The translations under genes and the position numbers were made by a program. Positions 1 to 5,954 of a DNA stretch of 9,344 nt are shown here, piece after piece. Source of the stretch: Methanothrix sp. Lineage in GTDB: Archaea > Halobacteriota > Methanosarcinia > Methanotrichales > Methanotrichaceae. Numbering within the stretch: the first letter of the stretch is position 1; every line of letters begins with the position of its first letter. Where the stretch lies: positions 1 through 9,344 of the forward strand of contig JALNZQ010000097.1 of NCBI GenBank assembly GCA_023229165.1, read 5' to 3'. Under the pieces are notes generated by a model. The model ran no database searches. It was not told where the DNA came from and saw nothing but the letters and a program-made list of their open reading frames with translations.

Positions 1-17
1 CGACGCTCTTCCGATCT
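1..17 (+). other. Illumina sequencing adapter remnant
   Basis: The first 17 bases, CGACGCTCTTCCGATCT, are identical to the 3' end of the Illumina universal/read-1 adapter. They sit at the extreme contig end, immediately before genomic sequence that reads as polymerase B. Read in the polymerase frame they add the meaningless residues RSEER after a sensible '...GGAVL'. This is untrimmed adapter, not biology, and the genomic sequence starts at base 18. Confidence 0.96.
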
Positions 18-1355
18 TAGGACCGCTCCCCCTTTCAGACCCTCGTTTTCCACACCGCGTTCATCCGAGACCTCTGCATCGGGCTTGGGCGGCACCACCC
101 GTCCCCTTTCCCGGAAGCGGCGCATGAGCAGGTTCTCAACCATGCCGGACTGCCCGCCGTTCACAACGTCCTGTAATAATGATCCGCTGGCCCGGGAGAG
201 AGCGATGTACTTGTCCATCAGCCGCAGGTCGAGGAGCATGTGCAGAGCCAGTACGGCATCTCTTCGGGAGTAGCTGATGAAGCGGGATAGACCTTCGCCG
301 CTCTCCGCCCAGAGGGTCTCGATCTCTTTGGGGTCCACATCGTACTTCTCCATTTTGAGAAGTTCGGCAGCCGCGTTTCTGAGGGTGTACTGCTTGAGGC
401 TGTAGGAGGAGCGGATGATGGGAAGCAGGTCCACCACAACTCGACCGGTAATGGAGACGTCGGTTCTGTTTACGATCTTCCTTATGTACCAGGAGCTGCC
501 GTCCCGGCCCACTCGCGCATCCACGCGATTTTGCCTGCACCTCTCCTGCAGGTAGGGGAAATCGAACTCATTGGAGTTGTAGCCGGCCAGAATATCCGGA
601 TTGTAATCACGAACAATTGCTGCAAACTGGGCTAAGAGATCGTACTCATCCTGGCAGGCTCTTGTGTCGGAGCGAGGGCAGTCGATATTCTTTCCCACCA
701 AAACCAGGTCCTTATTGCCCTGATACGCAGGCAGAAAGGCCATGCTGATTAAAATGACCGGCGACTTTTCCGCCTTGGGCATCTCGCCCTGATCTGGAAG
801 GCACTCGATATCAAAGCTCATAAAGCGCAGCGGTGCATTGGTCTCATGCTGGACCGGATGCAGGGCCTCAAATTGTATCGGTGGTAGGGCAGAGGCGGAT
901 GAGGCCGTGGCTGTGGCGGCCTGGCCCGCGGTCCATTCTGGAATGGGTGCTTCTACCCATCCCATGCCGCCCAAAGAGCGGTCGATCAGAAATCTGTTTT
1001 TGAAGAGAATGTCCGTCTCGTAGACGGCTTTTATGCCTGCCACCTCTTTTGCCTTTTCCCTGAGACTTCTCACCTCTTTGGGGTCGTGAGTGGTGATCTT
1101 GAGCATCTTCTGGGGGGTGGTCTGAAAGCCGATGGGCAGAAAGCGCTCCACCTCTTCTACATCCAGTCCTTGTGCCCGAAGATCCTCTTGGGCGCTCCTT
1201 GATAGGTTTTCCTCCACGCCCGCATAAAAGTAGGGGCGAAAGCCTGCTACACGGCAGGTAACGCTTCTTCCCTCAGGAGTAGTGCCGAAGAGCTGCACCA
1301 GAGGATTTCGATCAGAATCGTATGTGTAGTTGGCGTCCAGGATCTGGAAGATCAT
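18..1355 (-). CDS. polB: Archaeal family B DNA polymerase (PolB), N-terminal part, truncated by contig end
   Basis: Replicative/repair DNA polymerase with 3'-5' proofreading. The frame is open from an ATG at 1353-1355 to the window start with no stop, giving 446 genomic codons against roughly 780-930 for archaeal PolB. The N-terminal domain includes 'AVYETDILFKNRFLIDRSL', matching the archaeal region around the template uracil-reading domain. The exonuclease motifs are complete: Exo I 'FDIECLP' (D182, E184), Exo II 'YNSNEFDFPY' (D265) and Exo III 'YSRRD' (Y362, D366). Further on, 'GQSGMVENLLMRRF' and 'VVPPKP' lead towards the palm. The sequence ends at 'LKGGAVL', just before motif A (DFxSLYPS), so all polymerase catalytic residues lie off the contig. 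A short Ala/Thr/Ser-rich linker precedes Exo I. No intein is seen in the part present. The gene diverges from the secreted-protein cluster. Family assignment is firm; subtype (PolB1 versus another) is less so. Confidence 0.95.
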
Positions 1356-1377
1356 TGTTTATAAATGGGAATTTCGG

Positions 1378-1385
1378 CTTAAATA
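1378..1385 (-). promoter_or_regulatory. Probable TATA box for polB
   Basis: On the minus strand this reads TATTTAAG, about 23-30 bases upstream of the polB ATG. That spacing would place transcription start at or next to the start codon, giving a leaderless mRNA, which is common in archaea. A second AT-rich motif (TTTATAAA, around 1357-1364) is too close to the ATG to serve as its TATA box. Confidence 0.45.
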
Positions 1386-1390
1386 GCTAA

Positions 1391-1410
1391 TTGTGACGTG
1401 AGCATCACAA
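1391..1410. promoter_or_regulatory. Dyad TTGTGA-N8-TCACAA in the divergent intergenic region
   Basis: Two perfect 6-base inverted arms (1391-1396 and 1405-1410) are separated by 8 bases. The dyad lies between polB and the small secreted-protein gene, beside the polB TATA-like box and just before a TATA-like stretch on the other strand. This is the position expected of an operator for a dimeric regulator. No regulator is identified and one short dyad can arise by chance. Confidence 0.3.
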
Positions 1411-1419
1411 CTAAATATG
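1411..1419 (+). promoter_or_regulatory. Possible TATA-like box for the small secreted-protein gene
   Basis: CTAAATATG lies about 45-53 bases before the ATG at 1464, so transcription would start near 1440 with a leader of about 25 bases. The match to the archaeal TATA consensus is loose. An 8-base palindrome, TACATGTA (1420-1427), follows directly. Confidence 0.25.
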
Positions 1420-1463
1420 TACATGTAATACAAGATTATTGGATAATTGCCTGGGGAAAAACG

Positions 1464-1778
1464 ATGACAAGAAAAACAGGTTTTTATACTCTCGCGGATC
1501 TGAACATTTTTATTATAATTATCTTATTTCTTATATCACAGTCCTTTACCGCGTTATCATCCGCGGCTGCTGATAATTCTGCACTCGTAACGTTGATCTC
1601 TCAGAATGAGGATCCGCTAATGGATGTGAATGATCTTGCATTCTTTTTGGTCACACATGATTTTGATGCCGTTCCTAAAAAAGACTATGTTGAAGTCCAT
1701 ATAGATGATACCGTCTACAAGTTGGTGCCCAATGGTCAATTATTCGGACTGGCCAAAGTAACCGTGGCGTCTTTATAA
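1464..1778 (+). CDS. Small secreted protein of unknown function
   Basis: A 104-aa protein, not recognised with confidence. A short basic N-terminus (MTRKTG) is followed by a strongly hydrophobic segment (about residues 14-27, 'NIFIIIILFLIS'), then a small-residue stretch 'ALSSAAADN' that suits signal-peptidase cleavage at about residue 35. The mature part, roughly 70 residues, is acidic and contains 'DVNDLAFFLVTHDFDAVP' and 'DYVEVHIDDTVYKLVPNG', which look like one small alpha/beta domain. I chose the ATG at 1464, preceded by GGGGAAAAACG; an upstream in-frame GTG at 1398 would add 22 residues and spoil the signal peptide. It is co-oriented with three larger secreted-protein genes. A strong TATA box for the next gene overlaps its stop codon, so separate transcription is likely. 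Export and reality of the gene are inferred from composition and context. Confidence 0.65.
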   Translation: MTRKTGFYTLADLNIFIIIILFLISQSFTALSSAAADNSALVTLISQNEDPLMDVNDLAFFLVTHDFDAVPKKDYVEVHIDDTVYKLVPNGQLFGLAKVTVASL

Positions 1779-1781
1779 ATA
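1771..1781 (+). promoter_or_regulatory. TATA box overlapping the stop codon of the small gene
   Basis: CTTTATAAATA is a good match to the archaeal TATA consensus. It overlaps the TAA at 1776-1778. Transcription would start near 1800, giving the large fusion gene a leader of about 30-50 bases depending on which start codon is used. Confidence 0.5.
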
Positions 1782-1850
1782 AACCCGTTAAAAAAATGAA
1801 GACAAGTGATAAGTAATGCAAGAACAAATCATATGAGTGGGGATAAAATC

Positions 1851-4709
1851 ATGCACGCCTTGGTAAAATTCATTATCGGATTTCTTCTGATCGCTTTTCT
1901 GGTTACTGGTTCTTTAGCAGTTGAAGAAAAGACGTCGAAGCAAATTCTAATTCTCGCCTCCTATAACCCCGGCTTGAGATGGACCGATTCACTTGGCAGC
2001 GAGATAGAATCTCAATTATCCATATATTATCCCCGCGCGGATTTCTCTTTTGAGTATATGGATACCAAAAAGCAAGCCCCTACAAAGACTCGCCTGGCCG
2101 AATTGTTGGTATTATATCAAAATAAGTACAAAAATCGCCATTTCGACGTGATCATCTGTTCGGATGACGATGCCTTCCAGTTCCTGCTAAGCAACAGAGA
2201 TGAGCTGTTTTCCGGCAGTCCGGTGGTCTTTTGCGGAGTAAACTTTTTCGAAGACGGGATGCTGGCCGGCAAGAAGGGTTTCACGGGCGTGGTGGAGGCG
2301 TTCGATTTGCTGGGCACCCTTTCTCTGATGCAAAGCCTGCATCCGAATACAAAGCAAATCGTAATAGTAAACGACAAGACCACTACCGGCAAGGCCAACC
2401 AAGAGGTCCTGAACCAGACCATTCCGAATTTTAATAAAAATGTCAGCTTCGCTATCTGGGATAACATGACTGTAGAGGAGCTGCAATGGAATGCTTCTCT
2501 CCTTACGAAGGGTAGTTTGATTCTTCTCTTGAATTACAATCGCGATCGTGCAGGAAGAGTTCTCACTCACGAGGAGAGCGCATGGCTTCTTCGAAGCGCG
2601 AGCAAGGTTCCGATTTACGGTACGCGGGACGTCTATCTGGGATTTGGTGTGCTTGGCGGGGTGATCACCACCGGTCAGGTGCAGGGCAGCCTGACTGCCG
2701 ACCTGGCGCTTCGCATTCTTCGGGGCGAATCGGCGGATAAAATTCCTGTAGTAAAAACGCTCCCGGAATCATATATGTTCGATATGATGGAACTGAGGCG
2801 CTTCAATATCAGTCTCTCAAAAATCCCGGCGGTGAGCGTGATAGTCAATCAGCCCTTCCAGCCCCTCGTCGATTTGAGCGGCAAAAACCTGAGCGGCCTT
2901 GATCTATCCCAAGCCAATCTAACCCGCTCGCAGCTACAAAATTGCAATCTGGAAATGACGAACCTCAGCGGATCAATGCTGGAAGGATCCGAATTAGGCA
3001 ATGCCCGGATGGTCAGAACCAACTTCCGGGGAGCAATCATGGATGAAACCAAGATAGGTAGATCTGATTTATCGTTTGCAGATCTAACCGGTGCAGTTCT
3101 TGTCGGATCCGACATAACCGGCTCGAATCTGACCGGTTCGGACCTTCGCGGAGCGGACCTGAGCCAGGCTCGTTTGCAAAATGCAATTTTTGCCGGAGCA
3201 AATTTGGATAAGGCAAACTTGACCGCTGCAAATCTTCTCGATGCAGATCTTACCGGAGCCTCCTTATTCAGAGCTTATTTGAGGCGAGCCAACTTGCGCA
3301 ATTCGCGACTAATGGGGGCCAATCTATCAGAAGCAGATCTCGTGGGAACCAGCCTGATAGCTTCGGACTTAACAGGTGCAAATCTTTCTAAAGCCAACTT
3401 AGAAGAGGCCAGAATGTCCGGTGCAAGATTGGTTGATGCAAACCTAAGCGCTGTTGATCTTATGGCCGCCAACCTCAGTGCTTCAAATCTGACCGGCGCA
3501 AATCTGGCCAATGCCTACATGAGGCGGGTCATGCTGAAGGATGCAACCCTGAAAGGTGCCAATTTGTCTGGAGCAGACCTGATTGGAGCTAATATGATTG
3601 ATGCGGATCTGTCGGATGCGAATCTGAATGGAGCAGATCTTTCTGAGTGCCGTAGTCATGGTGCAAAGTTCATTGGCTCCCGGCTAATCAATTCCAGCAT
3701 TGGGTTTGCTAATCTGACTTATACAAACCTCAGCATGGCGAACCTCTCTGGATCGTATCTTGCATCTTCCGGTTTGGAAGGCTCTGATCTCTCTAAAGCA
3801 AACCTCTCAAGCGTAAATCTAGAAATTGCCGATATGCACAATACAAATCTTGTTGGGGCCGATCTATCCGGTGCCAGTTTGCCCGGAGCGCATCTGGACG
3901 ATTCCGATTTATCCAACTCAAATCTTGAAAACGCGGATCTAACCGGTGCCTTGCTCAGCGGATGCAATCTGACTGGTGGAAATCTGAACGGAGCCAGGCT
4001 TCTTGGTACGGATCTTAGCCTTGCAATCATGGATGATGAACATATGACAAGGACCAACATGATCGGCGCCAAAATGAGCTGGGTGGATCTGGGCTATAGC
4101 AGTCTCACAGATTGTCAGTTCACCAGAGCGGAACTCTTTGGAGCCAATCTGAGCAATTCCGACCTGACCGGCTCGGACTTTACTCGAGCATATTTGGTGA
4201 GAGCTAATCTAGCAGGTTGTACTCTGAAGGACGTCAACCTGGATTACGCCGACCTTACCGGCGCAAATCTTAGAAATGCTCATATGAACGGGGTCAGACT
4301 TGCGAACGTATTTCTTAATGAAGCCGATTTATCCGGCGCGGACCTCACGGGATCTTACCTTTATGGCATGACCCTTAAGGACACTGTTTGGAGCAAGGTG
4401 AACTTAAGATCTTCCAGCATAATCGTGATGAACTTTTTGAATGCAGATTTCAGCGGTGCTGACCTGCGGAAGACCCGTTTTGCCCAGACCTATATGAATA
4501 ACACCAACTTTTCCGGTGCGGATCTGAGTGGCGTTGTCTTTGACACCTCTGCCTTCGAAAACGCAGATTTTACAGGTGCAAATCTGCAAGGAGTCAAGTA
4601 CGATTCCATAGCACTTGGTTTTTTTGCAGTGTCAAAACTCGATGGTGCCAAGATGAGCGCTGATTTGCAAAACGATCTGGAAAAATTGCGGTCAGGGAAA
4701 ATAACCTGA
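1851..4709 (+). CDS. Secreted ABC_sub_bind-type binding domain fused to a giant pentapeptide-repeat beta-helix
   Basis: A 952-aa extracellular protein. Residues 1-23 are a signal peptide ending 'VTGSLA'. Residues about 30-325 match the ABC_sub_bind (PF04392) type-1 binding fold that serves as the sensor domain of many histidine kinases: 'ILASYNPG' (34-41), 'FDVIICSDDDAF' (from 98), 'VFCGVNFF' (126-133), 'NDKTTTG' (174-180) and 'LNYNRDRAG'. Residues about 341-914 are near-continuous pentapeptide repeats, A(D/N)LxX (PF00805), roughly 115 units or 29 coils of a right-handed quadrilateral beta-helix. Residues 915-952 are a charged tail ('SKLDGAKMSADLQNDLEKL') shared with the paralogue at 5955. 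No transmembrane or cytoplasmic output domain follows. I prefer the ATG at 1851 because the hydrophobic core follows directly; an ATG at 1833 and a GTG at 1806 are also in frame. Ligand and function are unknown. Domain calls are from recognised motifs; the helix geometry is family knowledge. Confidence 0.92.
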   Translation: MHALVKFIIGFLLIAFLVTGSLAVEEKTSKQILILASYNPGLRWTDSLGSEIESQLSIYYPRADFSFEYMDTKKQAPTKTRLAELLVLYQNKYKNRHFDVIICSDDDAFQFLLSNRDELFSGSPVVFCGVNFFEDGMLAGKKGFTGVVEAFDLLGTLSLMQSLHPNTKQIVIVNDKTTTGKANQEVLNQTIPNFNKNVSFAIWDNMTVEELQWNASLLTKGSLILLLNYNRDRAGRVLTHEESAWLLRSASKVPIYGTRDVYLGFGVLGGVITTGQVQGSLTADLALRILRGESADKIPVVKTLPESYMFDMMELRRFNISLSKIPAVSVIVNQPFQPLVDLSGKNLSGLDLSQANLTRSQLQNCNLEMTNLSGSMLEGSELGNARMVRTNFRGAIMDETKIGRSDLSFADLTGAVLVGSDITGSNLTGSDLRGADLSQARLQNAIFAGANLDKANLTAANLLDADLTGASLFRAYLRRANLRNSRLMGANLSEADLVGTSLIASDLTGANLSKANLEEARMSGARLVDANLSAVDLMAANLSASNLTGANLANAYMRRVMLKDATLKGANLSGADLIGANMIDADLSDANLNGADLSECRSHGAKFIGSRLINSSIGFANLTYTNLSMANLSGSYLASSGLEGSDLSKANLSSVNLEIADMHNTNLVGADLSGASLPGAHLDDSDLSNSNLENADLTGALLSGCNLTGGNLNGARLLGTDLSLAIMDDEHMTRTNMIGAKMSWVDLGYSSLTDCQFTRAELFGANLSNSDLTGSDFTRAYLVRANLAGCTLKDVNLDYADLTGANLRNAHMNGVRLANVFLNEADLSGADLTGSYLYGMTLKDTVWSKVNLRSSSIIVMNFLNADFSGADLRKTRFAQTYMNNTNFSGADLSGVVFDTSAFENADFTGANLQGVKYDSIALGFFAVSKLDGAKMSADLQNDLEKLRSGKIT
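2871..4592 (+). repeat. Pentapeptide-repeat coding tract 1
   Basis: About 115 consecutive 15-base units encode A(D/N)LxX-type pentapeptides. At DNA level the tract is rich in recurring GCAGATCT/GCAAATCT-like words coding for Ala-Asp/Asn-Leu. The units have drifted apart, so this is an old protein-level repeat and not a recent identical tandem array. Confidence 0.93.
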
Positions 4710-4710
4710 A

Positions 4711-4723
4711 TTGCAATTTTTTT
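4711..4723 (+). terminator. Oligo-T terminator after the fusion gene
   Basis: Two bases after the stop codon, TTGCAA is followed by seven T in a row (TTGCAATTTTTTT). Runs of T in the non-template strand are the main intrinsic termination signal in archaea. There is no long hairpin. Confidence 0.45.
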
Positions 4724-4757
4724 GACAATAACTTTTATCCTTTTTGTGAGGTAGCCA

Positions 4758-4765
4758 ATTATACA
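4758..4765 (+). promoter_or_regulatory. Possible TATA box for the BMP-family gene
   Basis: ATTATACA lies about 16-23 bases before the ATG at 4781. A transcript from it would be leaderless or nearly so. A weaker alternative is ACTTTTATCC at about 4731-4740, which would give a leader of roughly 20 bases. Neither is decisive. Confidence 0.3.
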
Positions 4766-4780
4766 CTCGTGTGAAGTTGA

Positions 4781-5854
4781 ATGGGGTTGATATGGTTGAA
4801 ATGCGTGTCAATTGTATTTCTTTGTGCTCTTCTTCTGGTTGGCTTGAGCGGAGCTAGCGGCGCAGCAGACGTTAATGATTCTTCTGAGAAATTCGGGTTA
4901 AATATAACATTGCTCGATTTTGGCCCGGTTGGGGACCATGGATGGACTTACGAGGCTCATGTGGGCGCATCTAAAATGGCCCAGAAGCTACATTTTGTTA
5001 ATCTTTCCGAGCGCGAGAATGCCGCTGGTCCAGACGCACCCCAAATATTGAGAGAATACGCCAAGAATGGGGCTAAGCTGATATTCTGTCACAGCTACGA
5101 CTTTAAAGATGCCATCAAAGAGGTAGCTCCAGAATATCCGGATGTCGTTTTCATGTGGGGCGGCGGGACGGAAAAGCTGGCTTCTAATGCCGGAGTTTAT
5201 TACGAAAGGATTTATGAGGCACAGTATCTTGCCGGAATCGTGGCCGGCAATATGACCAAGACGAACAGAATCGCTTTTGCGGCTGCTCTGCCCACATCCC
5301 AGGTAATAATCGGCATCAATGCCTTTGCTAAGGGCGTCGCATCTTCCAATCCTCGTGCTAAGGTGTACGTAGAGTGGATCCAAGACTGGTATGCACCAGA
5401 AAAAGAGCGGGCAGTGGCCTTATCACTTATCGGTAAAGGTTGCGATATCATAACCCACTGGTCCGATTCAGATGCTACCGGTCAAACTGCGGATGAGATG
5501 GGCATCTACTTCATATCTTTCGGTTCGGATGTCGGCAGGTTCTCGCCTCGTGTATACCTCACCGGCGCTGTCTGGAACTGGCAGCCCATTATGACCGATA
5601 TTGTAGAATCTGTGCATAACGAGACCTGGGATTCTCGTCCTGGGCAAGAATGGTGGTACGGACTGGCAGAAGGTGGAGTGGAACTGGCACCTTTTGGCAA
5701 CAAGGTTCCAGGCAATGTCCGATCTTTGGTGGACGAGAAGCAAAAAGATATTGTGCAGAAAAAACTGGCAATATTCCCTGGCATGAGCGATGAAGAGCTG
5801 AAAACGATGTATTATCTTGAACCCAATGTTGTGGGCGAGTTGCCTAAATCATAG
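4781..5854 (+). CDS. BMP-family extracellular solute-binding protein
   Basis: A 357-aa protein of the basic membrane protein family (PF02608; PnrA/TmpC/Med-like), the solute-binding component of certain ABC importers, often for nucleosides. It has a signal peptide (hydrophobic core about residues 9-22, cleavage near 'ASGAA'), no lipobox cysteine, then 'DFGPVGDHGWTYEAHVG' from residue 46, the N-terminal signature of the family. Also typical are 'KLIFCHSYDF', 'DVVFMWGGGTEK' (about 121-132), 'YEAQYLAGIVAG' and 'GIYFISFGSD' (about 241-250). Length is normal and the protein looks complete. The ATG at 4781 is the only methionine start before the signal peptide. No permease or ATPase gene is nearby, so it may work with a distant transporter or act as a stand-alone surface binder. 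It sits between two paralogous pentapeptide genes, suggesting a shared role. The ligand cannot be told from the sequence. Confidence 0.92.
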   Translation: MGLIWLKCVSIVFLCALLLVGLSGASGAADVNDSSEKFGLNITLLDFGPVGDHGWTYEAHVGASKMAQKLHFVNLSERENAAGPDAPQILREYAKNGAKLIFCHSYDFKDAIKEVAPEYPDVVFMWGGGTEKLASNAGVYYERIYEAQYLAGIVAGNMTKTNRIAFAAALPTSQVIIGINAFAKGVASSNPRAKVYVEWIQDWYAPEKERAVALSLIGKGCDIITHWSDSDATGQTADEMGIYFISFGSDVGRFSPRVYLTGAVWNWQPIMTDIVESVHNETWDSRPGQEWWYGLAEGGVELAPFGNKVPGNVRSLVDEKQKDIVQKKLAIFPGMSDEELKTMYYLEPNVVGELPKS

Positions 5855-5856
5855 GC

Positions 5857-5870
5857 GTTTTCTTTTTTCT
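5857..5870 (+). terminator. T-rich terminator after the BMP gene
   Basis: GTTTTCTTTTTTCT begins three bases after the TAG stop: two T runs (four and six) separated by one C, as expected for an archaeal oligo-T terminator. The next gene has its own TATA box about 55 bases on, so the two are probably separate transcription units. Confidence 0.45.
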
Positions 5871-5925
5871 GGATTGGTATGGTTAATCTCGTTGTCCACT
5901 CGAATGTTTTCTTGCTAGATTAAAA

Positions 5926-5934
5926 TTTATAGTA
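5926..5934 (+). promoter_or_regulatory. TATA box of the second pentapeptide gene, probably leaderless
   Basis: TTTATAGTA, preceded by the A-rich TAAAA, which can serve as a BRE-like element, is centred about 25 bases before the ATG at 5955. This spacing places the transcription start at the start codon. There is no Shine-Dalgarno sequence before the ATG, which fits leaderless translation. Confidence 0.5.
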
Positions 5935-5954
5935 TAAGTGCATACAATAATATT

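Noticed and set aside
136..540. A 134-codon minus-strand frame, and others overlapping it, in the polymerase region
   Set aside because: They lie in other frames of the polB gene, whose own frame is open from 1355 to the window start and contains all three exonuclease motifs.
2871..4592. Possible recent tandem array or CRISPR-like periodicity of 15 or 60 bases
   Set aside because: The units are diverged, in frame and without spacers. The periodicity is that of the protein fold.
4781..5854. A complete nucleoside ABC importer operon around the BMP gene
   Set aside because: No permease or ATPase is encoded on either side; the neighbours are the two pentapeptide genes.
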